Shown here: piece after piece, positions 33,301 to 45,460 of the stretch
Numbering within the stretch: position 1 is the stretch's first letter
Layout: each line of letters opens with the position of its first letter
NCBI RefSeq assembly: GCF_000499845.2
Contig: NC_023759.2
Coordinates: 24,577,500-24,641,499 of the forward strand
DNA from: Phaseolus vulgaris
Lineage: Eukaryota; Streptophyta; Magnoliopsida; Fabales; Fabaceae
Length of the DNA: 64,000 nucleotides
Direction: 5' to 3'
Translations under genes and position numbers: made by a program
Notes under the pieces: model-generated
The model's input: only the letters and a program-made list of their open reading frames with translations
Told to the model about the DNA's origin: nothing
Databases searched by the model: none

Positions 33301-35771
33301 GCCATTTCCCGTTGCTCTTCTTCACCAGCACGACATTAGCTAGCCACTCAGGGTACTGGACTTCCCTGATATGGCCTGCAGCGAGGAGCTTCTGGGTTTC
33401 GTCTCTAATCGCTTACCTCCTCTCCTTGTTGAACTTCCTTCTCCTCTGCCGTATCGGCCTCACCTGGCTGTCCATCGCCAAATGATGGCACAGGAAGTCG
33501 GGATCGATCCCGGGCATGTCCGAAGCGGACCACGCGAACGCATCTAGATGCCGCTCTATCACCTTGGTGATCTGGTCCTGGAGCTCAACTTCCAGAGATC
33601 TCCCGAGCTTGAAGATCTTTCCCCCGATCTCTCTTTCGAGCCACTGCTCGACGGGTTTTGGTCTGGTTTCTCTGGCGATCACCACCCTGGCGATTCCCAG
33701 CTCCCTCGCTTCCTCAGGGCGATTCCTCGCCTCTTCTTCCTCTAGATCATCGTTCCCCTCCCCCAGCTCAGCATCCACCATCACCACGTCGCTTCCAGCG
33801 GTCTCCTCTATTACCGTCGGCCTGGGCTTCACACCAGGAGGCGGGGTGGTTGTCACGTAACTCACTGACCTCTTGTTCTTCAGGCTATTCTCATAGCACT
33901 TTTTCGCTTCTTTCTAGTCGGATTTGATGGTGATCACCACCCCCTCCATAGACGGCAGCTTCACCTTCATGTTCCGGGTCGAAGGTATAACGCCTATTCT
34001 GTTGAGCGTGGGTCTTCCCAGCAGAATGTTGTATGCTGAAGGAGCGTTCACGACAAGGTACTTGATTTTCTCTGTTCTCGAGCCCGCCTCATCTGTAAAC
34101 GTAGTCCTCAACTCAATGTACCCCCTGACCTCCACCTGGTCACCAGCGAAACCATACAAACACCCTCCATAGGGCCTCAGCCGGTCAAGGGGTAGCTCCA
34201 ACTGCGTGAAAGTCGGCCAGAACATCACGTCTGCTGAGCTTCCTTGGTCCACCAGAACCCTGTGGACCTTCCTTCCTGCTGTGATCAGCGAGATGACTAT
34301 GGGGTCGTTGTCATGAGGCACAACGTCTCGAAGAACTTGCTCTGTGAACGTAATGTCCACATCCGGCGAGTGGTCCTCGAACATGTCCACCGTCATCACA
34401 GACCTCGCATACTTCTTCCTCTGTGATGCGGTGCATCCACCACCCGAGAAACCTCCTGCAATGGTGTGGATTTCCCCGTGGGTAGGCATCTCGTGCTGCT
34501 GAGCCTCACAACCTGCTAGATGGGAGCTCGACGCGCCCCCTGTCCTTCTATCCAGCAAATAATCATTTAGGAACCCGCTCTTGACCAGGTCGTCGAGCTG
34601 GTATCCTAAAGCTAAGCATGAGTCCACGGTGTGGCCAAAGCCCTGGTGGAATTCGCACCAGGCGTCTGGCTTTGGTCCCAACACCTTATCGCCCACCTTC
34701 TCGGGCGCCTTAAGCCTAGCTGATATATTGGAAATGGCGATCAGGTCCGCCAATCCCATGACAAACTTGTGCTTTGGCGGGCAATTGTACTCCCGGCGTG
34801 CTGGTTGAGAGCGGCCTGGGCCCCTGCCTTTGTTCTTCCTTGGATCGTAAGGATGGCGAGTCCTCTGATCCCTCTTGGCCGCCGCTGTCTCCAGCACCCT
34901 CTGTGGCTGGATCCTGGTCTGGGCACGTGGCCTAGCGGGAGCCACGCTTCCCCTCTTCTCGGCGACCTCACTTTCATCGGCGATGTGGGCCACCGCAAGT
35001 CGCCTAACCTCAGCAAATGTGGCGGGGTGAGCCCTGATCAACGCCTCGCAGAAGGGTCCCGGCAGCACGCTCTTCTTGAACGCGTAGACCAACATCTCTT
35101 CGTCCTTGGCCGGCGCGGACCATCTGAGCCCCAAAACGATTCAAGTAGTCCCTGAGGGACTCTCCCTGGTACTGCCTTATGTCAAACAGATCATAAGACA
35201 CTCTGGGCGGCGCCTTGTTCACTATGTACTACTCGACGAAGATCTTCGAAAACTGTTGGAAGTTGGTTATGTGACCTGTAGGCAGGCTCACAAACCATTC
35301 CAGCGCCGTTCCCTGGAGTGTGCTCACAAACATCTTGCAGTACACGGCGTCTGATCCTCCTGACAGCATCATCTGCGTATGAAACGTGGTGAGATGTGCC
35401 TCAGGATTCTCCACGCCGGTAAAAACAGCCTTCACAGGTACCACACTCGCAGGGATAGGCGTGTCTGTAATCGCCTGAGCGAAAGGCATGGGAAAAATGT
35501 GAGGCGGCGTTGACGGCGCGACCTCTTCAGCGACTGGACGCCCTCGCTGCTCCTGAAGAGCTTGACGCAGTTCCTCAGTCACTCTGCTAAGCTCTTCATT
35601 CCTGGCCCGAGAGGCGACCAGGTCTTCGTGCATTCTCGCCTGCTCTATACGCGAGGCTTCCACATTCGCCTGCAGCGAACGCATGATTTCCACCATCTGC
35701 GCCATAGTCATGGCGCCTTTAGCAGCAACGGGCGCAACTGGACTTGAACGGTTGCTTCTCATTTTTCTCAT
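30341..35771 (-). pseudogene. gag-pol: gag-pol polyprotein of element C with three stops and a frameshift
   Basis: gag starts at ATG 35771 (MRKMRSNRSS, shared with I). TAG at 35231-35229 replaces the Gln of EQYIVNK seen in B. A 2-nt deletion at about 35115-35125 shifts the frame. TAG at 33916-33914 and TAA at 33415-33413 both replace Gln codons of sister copies. From 33412 to 30341 the frame is open. This part holds RT (YVDD), RNase H, second RNase H (SVDGSS; NQAECEA in place of NQAEYEA) and integrase (WGIDILGPFP, DNGTQF, TNGQVESAN). The protease site is VDQGSSADVMF. It is non-functional as it stands. Confidence 0.92.
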
Positions 35772-36180
35772 GACATCTTGACGAATCACAGAGAGCGATG
35801 AACAACACCCTCTTCAGCGACGATCGATTCAGCGATCAATCGGTCAGAACTTCGCGAAGCTTCGAAAAGCCTCAAGAACACAACGAACCTTCACAGAAAC
35901 TCGCAACTCCACCAAAAACCAATGCTTCTTCCACGAAAGTCCAAACGAGCAACAGAACTCAGATCTCACCGATTAAAACTCGCGTCAGCAACAAAAAAAC
36001 CTCACCTCACCGAACAAAACTCAAACGAACGGTGGAAAACGCGAAACTACCGAACAAAACTTAGATGAACAGCGGAAAATGGTTGCACCAGCACACAACC
36101 AAATAGAAACCACAGAAACCTCCAAGAACTCACGCTGTGGATGGGAACAGGTTTTACACGGCCCCACGGTGGGCGCCTGA
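35772..36180 (-). other. Leader and primer-binding site of element C
   Basis: The core GGCGCCCACCGTGGGGC (minus strand, 36177-36161) begins three bases inside the LTR, preceded by TCA rather than TTT. A 390-nt AT-rich leader follows with no ORF conserved in I. Confidence 0.75.
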
Positions 36181-37072
36181 TGATCCTGCCTGTTGACCAA
36201 AACGCTGGAGCTTTGCCTCGTCAAACTTGGATCGACTTATGCGTCGTGTCAGCCTCCGTCCTTCACCGCGATCCACCTCAAGATCCTGTAAAAGACGAAA
36301 CGGCGCCGCTGCGGCCGATCACGCTCCGACGCCCAAGTCAGCGACTGAACCACCAATTACTTAAGAGTAAAACTCAAGAACTCTAAGGAACCGTGACCAG
36401 TTCTCTCTCAGTGTACTCAAGACTCGCAAGCGTAAAGAAACAATCTGAACGTGCGTACCTCAAAAGTTCGTTGGAAACTCTTATATACCTGGGCACTTTC
36501 TCTCTCCAGGCAGTTACACATCTGGACACGTGGCTCGCATCCAGCTGTACATGTGCCATCATCTGGAGCATCCTTGACTTGGGCGTTACTTCTTACTCTT
36601 CAGGTCTTTTGGCTCCGTTACTTATGCATGATATTACTCAGTGCATAGTTGCCTTGGAGCGTGATCTCTTCTGGATGGCGAGTTCGGGTGCCTTCGTACA
36701 CACCTTCCCTGTGGTCTCACTGGCCGCCTTCATGATCTGCCCTACCTGCTTCACCGTATATGTTCAAGTAAGCTGTCTCCCGACCTCATCCTCTGGCCAG
36801 CTGGGAAATGACTATCTGCCTTCATCTTCGGCGATGTCCTTGTTTCGGCGATCTCTAATCACTTGGTCGCCTGGGTTCACATCTGGCGACTTCATCTTCA
36901 ACCCGGTGACCGCCGGTTTAGGTATGCTGGAGATCGGAGCACGCCAACTTAGTAACTAGCAACTACACGAACCCCCCGACTTCCTTCCCTTCTGCCAGCC
37001 AGGTGTCCCATGCAACACGCCTATATAATAGCTCGATGCCACATCATCACTTCCGACTACCAGGGCGGTACA
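36181..37072 (-). repeat. 5' LTR of element C (892 bp)
   Basis: It pairs with 24932-25823. It carries the sense TATA at about 36480-36487 and the U5 block at about 36345-36281. Confidence 0.92.
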
Positions 37073-37083
37073 AAAACAGATTG

Positions 37084-37440
37084 CACTACAAAAAAACCCA
37101 CTATTTACAAAGGCAGCTATTTACCATAGCCGCACTTATAAATCCAGCGCAGGATTTACAAGTTCGACTATTACCATAGTCGCATTCATAAATGTGATTT
37201 ACAAGTAAGGTTATGGTAATAGCCGCACTTGTAAATGTTATACCCCTAAACCCTCTAACTTGATTGAGAAGTACATACAAGTGCGACTACCAAAAATAGC
37301 TGCCCTTATCAATAGTATTTACAAATGCGGCTACATAGCCGCACTTGTATCTCTTGGATTTACGAATGCGTGCTTATCAAATGCAACTCTATAACCGCCC
37401 TTGTAAATATAAAATATCTGCCCTTGTTTAGCCTTTCTGC
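37084..37440 (+). repeat. CACTA terminal and subterminal repeats
   Basis: After the terminal repeat, a motif of the form tttacaagtgcggctat and its inverse atagccgcacttgtaaat occur about eight to ten times in both orientations. Such arrays bind the element's own DNA-binding protein in known CACTA elements. Confidence 0.85.
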
Positions 37441-37447
37441 ACTAATG

Positions 37448-38215
37448 ATGGATTCTTAGATCCTGCATATACTAATCCCATTGGACCAAAGGAATATGAG
37501 ACCGAACCATACATCACTAACACCCTGGAAAAAGAGGGAAAATAAAATTATTTATGCCCTTATATTAATGAGTAAGTTTAATTATATGTCGTCAATTACT
37601 AATATTTAATATTTTAAATATTTATTAACTCTTTTCATGAATGATATAGGCATCGTTGGCAGTTACTTGTCTTATCAATGGTTGATAAGACTGCTGTGTG
37701 GTTCTGTTCCCTACACAAGAAGATACCTACAAATCTTAAGATTATCATTGATACGCAGTACACTATAAACATAACTCTCTATGTTACTAACTACCCATAT
37801 ACTAATGAGGTTTTTTGTATTAACCAGTTCATGGCGTGGATATAACATCCTAAAACTGGATAAGAATAAAGGTTTGTAATTTTTTTTCTTTCTCTTTTCA
37901 TTGTTTATCAATATACTAACTTTTACTTTTTATTGAATTATAGTGTAATAAACAAGGAAGCTATGAGTGTGGTTATTACGTTATGCAATGGATGACTACC
38001 ATTGTAAGACTAGGTGTTAAAACTGGTTGGAAAGAGGTAACATGATATGTTAAATTATTTTTATAATTCTTGAACATATATGTATCTTAAAAATAATTTA
38101 TGTCAACTATATTTTGAAATGCAGTTATTCACGGAAGAAATACCAATGAGTTCGGAAGCCATAACATATGTGAGACATTCTTTGTTCACATATTTCATAA
38201 ATTTTTATAACTCTA
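37448..38215 (+). pseudogene. Ulp1-like protease of CACTA G, partial
   Basis: Pieces are FLDPAYTNPIGPKEYET (about 37452), RWQLLVLSMVDKTAVWFCSLH (about 37650-37715), and after an intron NKQGSYECGYYVMQWM (about 37948-37995). The residue before W at the expected catalytic His is Arg, with His one position earlier, because cgtcat in E reads catcgt here. One Pro codon before GSYEC is missing relative to E. It keeps the Gln that is a stop in E. Confidence 0.75.
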
Positions 38216-38278
38216 GGATAGTTGATCAATAGTGTAGGGATTATACTTAATTTGATTAGTGTTTGTAATGTACATTTT

Positions 38279-39530
38279 TGTACCGTCCCGTACCCGGGCG
38301 TTGACAAAGTCAAGGTCAAAGTCAGCGTCGAAGTCAAAGTCAACGTAAGGCGTCGCCCGGGTGGGGTGACGCCAAGCGCAGGCGTCGCCAAGAGGAAGCG
38401 TTGCCAACAGAAAGGATCGCCAAGATAAGGCGTCGCCTAGCAGGACGTCGCCAGGATAAGGCGTCGCCTAGCATGGTGTCGCCAAGGTGGAATAACACAA
38501 AAGCAAGGTGACCACAACGCCATTCCTCGACACCCATGGGTAGGAAAGACCATGGAGGGGGCAACGCCGTGGGAAGGCCTCAGACCCCTGATAACCAAGG
38601 AATAGTGATGAAGAGAAGGAAAAGGTGGCTTCAAGGCCATAGTGACAGCACCAGTGTAGGGGAGCCCGACTCGTGAAGTACCCCTGCCACCCCAGAGACG
38701 CCTTTGGGACAGATACGACTCAAGAGGAGGGTCACGCCCAGGGTAGCCAGGTACAGGGTACGAGAGGAAGGCAGATACGCTCTCAAAGTGAGTGACTAGA
38801 TGATTGGGGCATGAGTTGGCACCCAAAAAGTCACCCCTTGCGCAGTAGCACTCCCAAGCAGGAGGACTCACACGTAGAAACGTCCCCCGATGGGAAGAAA
38901 CGTCCCCAGATGGGGTCATGGCGTTGTGAGGCCCTCCACGTGTACGACAGCCAGGTCAGAATAGAAACACCCTTCAGTCAGGTACCAGGTAATTAAAGTC
39001 ATTCAATACAGTTTCTGTTTTGAGCGTTTCAGGTACTATAAAGGCTCCCAAGCGTTTCAACGTCTTAAATGCGCTACGTTTTCTAATTAGACGCGTTAAT
39101 TAAGTGCGTTACGTTTTGTGATTAAAAGCGCTTTAAGGCGCTTTAAATGCTTGGGCAGTTTAAATAGCGCTGAGAATGTTGGAAACGGGGTTCGAACTTT
39201 TGGCAAACTGACCAGAAACTCTCTAGTTGTTTGCTCGAGCCTTGATGTGACGCACAAGGGACTAGGGAAAGAGCTTTGCCAGAAGGAGAAATACACACTA
39301 GACACAGTTTTCATTTTTAAGACCTTTAGAGTGCCATACGCGGTGCTCAGAGACGGAGGTGCATAGTTTTGGTGTTTCTTGCTGGCTGACTTGAGCGTCG
39401 GAGTGCAAACGGCCGCTAGGGCGCCCTTTTGTCCTCTTTTTGCAGGAATCCACAGGTAACCAGTGGGAAGGAGTCCCTAGCTGACGGTCGAGGACGCGCA
39501 CGAAGACGTCCCAGTCAACCGGACGGAACA
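38279..39530 (+). repeat. 5' LTR of element D (1252 bp)
   Basis: It runs TGTACCGTCCC...GGAACA, as in 9463-10707. A TATA-like ggtactataaagg lies at about 39030. The U5 block ending ctttttgcagg is at about 39386-39447. Confidence 0.92.
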
Positions 39531-39532
39531 TT

Positions 39533-39550
39533 TGGCGCCCACCGTGGGGC
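39533..39550 (+). other. Primer-binding site of element D
   Basis: TGGCGCCCACCGTGGGGC lies two bases after the LTR. It is identical to B. Confidence 0.85.
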
Positions 39551-39627
39551 CGATATAAAACATTGGTCCCATCGCAAGTTCGAAAAGATCTATCAAGTGA
39601 CGATCACGTTTGAGAAAACAGTGAAGA

Positions 39628-42600
39628 ATGGCCACCACTAGACGAGATGCCGCACGCGCTGCGGGAGAAGAAATGTCTATGCAGCAGGTCCTGGAGATAA
39701 TGCGGGGGCTGCAGGATGATATGGCGGATTCAAAGATAGAGCAAGAGCGCATGCAGGCGGATCTTGACGCCTCGCATGTGAGAAACGACAAGCTCTGTCG
39801 CGTGAATGAGGAGTTGCGTCGGAGTCTGAGGAACAATCAGGTGCAGCGCGAGAACGAAGAGGTGGAGCATCTCACCCCACCAAGGGAGTTCTCTACTCCC
39901 TTCTCGTAGGAGATCATGGACTCGTCGATCCCCAACACCTTCGTAGGACTTAAGGCGATTTTCACTGGGATGGAGGACCTTGAGGCGCATCTCACGGCGT
40001 TTCACACACAGATGGTCCTGGTAGGCGGTTCTGACGCCGCAAGGTGCAAGCTCTTCGTGAGTACTTTGACAGGAATGGCCATGGATTGGTTTATCAGCCT
40101 TCCTAGCGGCCGTATCACCTCTTTCCAACAGCTGTCCCAGTTGTTTAGAGAGCAATACCTGGCGAACAGGGCCCCGCCGCCGGTATCTTACGATCTGTTT
40201 GATGTGAAGCAATACCAAGGGGAAAGTTTGAAGGAGTATATCAATCGGTTCGGGTTACAAGTGGTGAAAATGGGCACGACGGAGGAGCCCATGATTGTGT
40301 ATGCCTTCAGGAAAGGCGTATGTCCTGGCCCTTTTTGCGAATCTATTATTCGCAATCGTCCAAGGACTTTTTCTGAAATACGGCGTAGGGCGGTGGAACA
40401 TATCGCCTCTGAAGGAGAGGTGTGCGAGAAGCGCACCAGCGTGGTACCTTCGCGCCCGAGAGCGTAAACACGGGCTCAACCCATCAGGGTCAACGAGACC
40501 ACGACGGGGAGGAAAAAGCCATAGGGGAGACGCCCCTATGAGACCAGGAAACCCCAGCCTAGGGGTCCAGCAGGAGGGGATCGCCCAGTCAGAGAGAGGG
40601 CGAGACTGGTGAGGTACAACTTTGTGGTGGAACTGAAGGACCTGATCGCCGTGCCTAATATAGCTGAGAGGTTGAGGCGACCGGCGAAAACTGACAAGGT
40701 GTTAGGGCCACGGAAAGACTCCTGGTGCGAGTTCCACGAGGCTTTCGGTCATCACATTGACAACTGCCTCTCGTTGGGTTATCAGCTTGATGAGCTGGTG
40801 AGGAACGGGTTTCTGAAGGATTACGTCGCAGAACCCGCCGCGACCGCCGCCCTGCCGGCACCAACAAAGGAGGAAGCGCACGAGATGCCAGTTCTAGGCG
40901 AGGTTCACACCATTGCTGGAGGTTTTTCCGGCGGGGGACCCACCGCCTCCCAGCGAAAGAAATACGCGAGAGGGGTCAATTCAATTGAAGAGAGAATTTC
41001 GGGTGAGCCATGGGAGTCGGACCTCGTGTTCACGATAGGGGATCTCCGAGATGTGATACCCCACGACAACGACCCCGTTGTCATCTCAGTCGTCACAACT
41101 GGAAGAAAGGTGCATAGGGTTCTGGTCGATCGGGGAAGTTCAGCAGACGTCATGTTCTTGTCGACATTCAACAAGCTGCGATTGTCCCCTGACCTTCTGA
41201 GGCCCTACACAGGCTGCCTATATGGGTTCGCAGACAACCAAGTGGAAGTCCGAGGCTACTTGGAACTGCGGACGACATTCACAGATGGGGAAGCCTCGCG
41301 CACCGAAAGCATACGATACTTGTTCGTGAACGCTCATTCCGCCTACAACTTCTTGTTGGGGAGACCGGCGCTGAATAGGCTCAATGCGGTATCCTCCACA
41401 CGTCATATGAAGATGAAGCTGCCAGACCTCAGCAGCAAGGTCATAGTTATCAAGTCGGATCAGGAGGAAGCGCGGAAGTGTTATGAAAACATCTTAAAAT
41501 CGAAGAAGACCGTGTTCATGGTGTTTGAACGTCCGCCAAGTGTCGACGCGACGATGATAGAGGCAACGCCTTCCGGGTCAACGCCTGTTGAGGCCACGCC
41601 CGAGGTAGATACACTGATGGAGGAGAGACCTGACGATACGGCGCCCGTGGAAGAGGCGGCGCCCATTCAGGGTAATAGCGGGGAGCCACAGGCGGCTAAC
41701 GCCGTGGAGAGGGAGATTGGCGGCAAGACGTTTAAACTAGGGCGTCTGCTGGGCCAAGAAGAGCAGGAGGCGGTGGCAGAGGTGATCTCATGCCATTTGG
41801 ACGCCTTTGCGTGGTCTGCCTCGGACATGCCTGGCATCGACCCTGATTTCTTATGCAATCACCTCAGCATGGACGCCACGGTTCGCCCCGTGCGCCAAAG
41901 GAGGAGAAAGTTCAATGAAGAGAGGCAGCTGGTGGTACGCGAAGAAACGCAAAAGCTGTTGAGGGCTGGCCACATCAGGGAAATCCAATACCCCGAGTGG
42001 CTAGCCAACGTCGTTCTGGTAAAGAAGGCGAATGGGAAGTTGAGGATGTGCGTGGACTTCACAGACCTAAACAAGGCGTGCCCAAAGGACTCGTACCCGC
42101 TGCCCAGCATTGACGTGTTGGTAGATAGCGCCTCCGGCAGCAAGGTGCTAAGTTTCCTGGATGCTTTCTCGGGGTACAACCAGATTAAAATGCACCCGAG
42201 AGACGAAAGCAAAACCGCATTCATGACGGAAACCAACAGTTATTGTTACAAGGTGATGCCTTTCGGCTTGAAGAATGCGGGCGCCACCTACCAAAGGCTG
42301 ATGGACAAGGTCCTAGCACCCATGTTAGGAAGAAACGTATACGCCTACGTGGATGATATGGTAGTGGCGTCGAAGGATAAGGCACAACATGTGGCAGACC
42401 TGGAGGAATTATTCGTCACTATATCCAAGTACCGCCTCAAACTAAACCCCGAGAAGTGTGTCTTTGGGGTAGAGGCCGGGAGGTTCCTAGGTTTCATGCT
42501 CACGGAGAGGGGGATAGAGGCGAATCCCGACAAATGCGCAGCGATCATCGCCATGCGTAGCCCGACGTCAGTAAAGGAAGTACAGCAGCTGACGGGGCGG

Positions 42601-44999
42601 ATGGCGGCACTCTCGAGGTTCGTTTCTGCCGGAGGAGAGAAGGGGCACCCATATTTCCAGTGCCTTAAGAGGAATAGTCGTTTCGCATGGACGGACGAAT
42701 GCGAAGCGGCTTTCATCAAGCTAAAAGAATACCTAGCGGCGCCACCGGTCCTCTGCAAACCGGTAGAAGGCGTGCCCCTCCGGCTGTACGTCACGGTGAC
42801 GGAACGAGCTATCAGCTCTGTGTTAGTCCAAGAACAGGACCAGATTCAAAGGCCTATCTACTTCGTAAGCAAGGCCCTACAAGGTGCGAAGATGAGGTAC
42901 CAGGCATTGGAGAAGGCAGCGCTGGCGGTGGTGTTTTCCGCCAGGAGGCTTCGTCATTACTTCCACAGCTTCACGGTGGCAGTGATGACAAACCTCCCCA
43001 TACAGAAGGTACTGCAGAAGCCCGATGTAGCTGGAAGGATGGTGCGCTGGGCGGTGGAGCTTTCAGAATTCGACATCCAGTATGAGCCCAGAGGATCCAT
43101 CAAAGGGCAGGTATACGCAGATTTCGTTGCAGAACTGTCGCCCGGAGGCGAACAGGAGGTGGAGGCAGGCTCGCAGTGGTCGCTCTCAGTGGACGGCTCT
43201 TCCAACCAACAAGGAAGTGGTGCGAGAATAGTCTTGGAAGGACCAGACGGTGTCCTGATCGAGCAGGCCCTGCGCTTCGCTTTCAAAGCCAGTAATAATC
43301 AGGCTGAGTGTGAAGCCCTGATTGCAGGAATGCTTTTAGCCAAAGAGATGGGCGCGCGGAACCTCTTAGTGAAGAGTGACTCTCAACTAGTTACAGGGCA
43401 AGTGTTGGGTGAGTTTCAGGCGAAAGACCCGCAGATGGCAGCATATTTAAGGTACGTCGAATCGCTAAGGGGAGCCTTCAGTGCTCTTGATCTCGTACAT
43501 GTCCCAAGGGAGCAGAATGCCAGAGCTGACCTGCTCGCTAAGCTGGCCAGCTCAGGCAAGGGGGGCAGGCAGAGGACTGTAATCCAAGAGACGCTTAAGG
43601 CTCCGAGGAAATTCATAGAGGATAACAGGGTGGATGTCCTCCACATAAGCGCCGCAAGAGGAAGGCCAATGAGTCATCGTTCCTTGACTCAGGATACGTT
43701 GAAGGTGCCTCACATTAGTGTATACACGGACACACCCGAAGGAGGGAGGCGAGCGCAGATACATGTTTTAGCCGAAGGAGACACCTGGATGACGTCATAC
43801 AGGCGGTACCTGGCGGATGGGGTTCTCCCAGTGGAGCCTGAAGAAGGTAAGAAGGTTAAGAGAAATGCGGCAAGGTACACCCTGATAGACGGAGTGTTGT
43901 TCAGACACGGTTTCACTCACCCTATCTTAACATGCGTAAGCGGCGATGAGTGTACCAAAATAATGACGGAGCTCCACGAAGGCATTTGTGGGAGCCATGT
44001 AGGCGGAAGGTCCTTAGCTTCTAAGGTGGTGCGCGCAGGGTTTTATTGGCCAACAGTTGCGACACGCCCAGCGTTGTAAGCAATGCCAAAAACACGCAGA
44101 CTGGCACAAGGCGCCGCCAGAGGAGCTACGATCCATATACAGCCCATGGCCTTTCCATACCTGGGGGATCGACATCCTAGGCCCGTTTCCGTTGGTGATA
44201 AGGCAGATGAAGTACTTGATCGTCGCCATCGAGTACTTCACCAAGTGGATAGAGGCGGAGCCCGTGGCCCAGATCACTGCGCACAAAGTCCAACACTTTG
44301 TGTGGAAGTAATATTGTGTGTCGTTTCGGCGTACCTAGGCGGCTGATATCCGATAACGAAATCCAGTTCGCCAGTCAGCAGTTGAGAAACCTATGTGCTG
44401 AGGTAGGCATCAAGCAGGTGTTCGCATCAGTTGAACACCCCCAGACTAATGGGCAGGTAGAGTCAGCAAACAGAGTTTTGCTGAGAGGGCTAAAGAGAAG
44501 GCTAGAAAAGGCCAAAGGAGCGTGGACGGAGGAGGTGCCGAGGATCGTGTGGGCATACCACACCACGCCCCAATCTTCCACCATGGAGACGCCTTTCGGC
44601 TTAGTGTATGGGTCGGACGCGATGATCCTAGTTGAGATTCACGAAAGCTCACCACGTTTCCAAAACTTCGTGGCGGAAGAATCCAACGAAGAAAGGCGGG
44701 TGAACCTAGACCTACTGGACGAAGCCAGGGAGGAAGCCAGAATAAAGGCCGAAGCAGTGAAGAGAAGAGTAGAGCGACAATACAGCTCTAAGGTAAAGCC
44801 ACGGCAGTTTCAGATTGGCGACCTAGTTATGAGGAAGGCTCATCCGTACGAGCTGGAGAATAAGCTGTCTCCCAAGTGGACCAGACCCTTCAGAATTACT
44901 GAGGCTAAGGGCAACGGTTCGTACAACATAGAGACCTTGGAGGGGGGTCCCATCCCACGCAGCTGGAATGCGGCCAACTTAAAATTTTATTTTAGTTGA
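39628..44999 (+). pseudogene. gag-pol: gag-pol polyprotein of element D with three stops and two frameshifts
   Basis: The gag ATG is at 39628. In-frame stops are TAG 39907-39909 (Gln in C and I), TAA 40465-40467 (Gln in C and I) and TAG 40522-40524. The pol frame is then open to about 44055. A 14-nt deletion relative to A (about 44056-44065) and a 1-nt insertion at about 44308 break the integrase zinc and core regions. The last frame runs 44298-44999. Domains seen: Retrotrans_gag, knuckle WCEFHEAFGHHIDNC, protease with VDRGSSADVMF, RT (YVDD), RNase H, second RNase H (SVDGSS, NQAECEA, KSDS), and integrase with DNEIQF where A has DNGTQF. It is closely related to the intact pol of A. Confidence 0.92.
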
Positions 45000-45027
45000 C
45001 TTATGTAAGCAGCCATGTAACAATTTA

Positions 45028-45088
45028 GTTGAAGGGGACACTCTTTTTCCCTCTCGGGGGTTTTTTAACGAGGTTACCCAAATAAAAA
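45028..45088 (+). promoter_or_regulatory. Conserved post-pol block, element D
   Basis: It is nearly identical to 3731-3788 of A (gaaggggacactcttttt, ggttttttaacgagg, aataaaa). Confidence 0.6.
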
Positions 45089-45164
45089 GGAAAAGAAGTT
45101 CGATGAAAAACCTTTGTCTTGGTTTCAGTCTTTATCTTTTCCCTTTCGAAGTGGCGACAGGCAT

Positions 45165-45270
45165 CGCCAGGCACATGCGTCGCCAAGAGAGAAGGCGTCG
45201 CCAAGAAAGAAGGCGTCGCCAAGAAAGAAGGCGTCGCCAAGAGAAAGCGTCGCCAAAAACGCAGCGCGTC
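45165..45270 (+). repeat. Tandem GCGTCGCCAAGA units
   Basis: Five or six units of about 18 bp (gcgtcgccaagaaagaag) lie in the spacer after pol. Confidence 0.8.
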
Positions 45271-45460
45271 ACCAAGAAAGGTGACAGAGGAAAATGCGTA
45301 GTATATGAAGCGTGTGCAAGGTAAAACAGCGTTAAAGAAATCAAGCATGGCGCAGCAGAGTCAAATTTACATGTATGCTCGAAAGGAACGGGAGCAAGGT
45401 GAATAGGGCAGACATTACAGGCCCAGTGCTCATACAGAAAAAGAAAAAATACAAACGCCT

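Larger units (their letters stand above)
24932..37072 (-). mobile_element. Element C: complete Tat-type retrotransposon, family 3 (12.1 kb)
   Basis: Two 892-bp LTRs (24932-25823 and 36181-37072) start TGTACCGCCC and end GGATCA in element orientation. A PBS, gag-pol (35771-30341), spacer arrays, antisense gene (+ strand) and PPT are present. Flanks are aatac (24927-24931) and aaaac (37073-37077), 4 of 5 matching. LTR differences by eye are about 26 (about 2.9%), the most of the three complete elements. Confidence 0.92.
37084..38278 (+). mobile_element. CACTA transposon G, internally deleted, 3' end cut by element D
   Basis: It starts with a CACTACAAAAAAACCC terminal repeat at 37084, preceded by ttg. 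Subterminal repeats follow, then a jump at about 37440 straight into the protease region also seen in E. It ends where the LTR of D begins (38279). The right terminal repeat, if any, lies beyond D outside the window. Confidence 0.85.
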
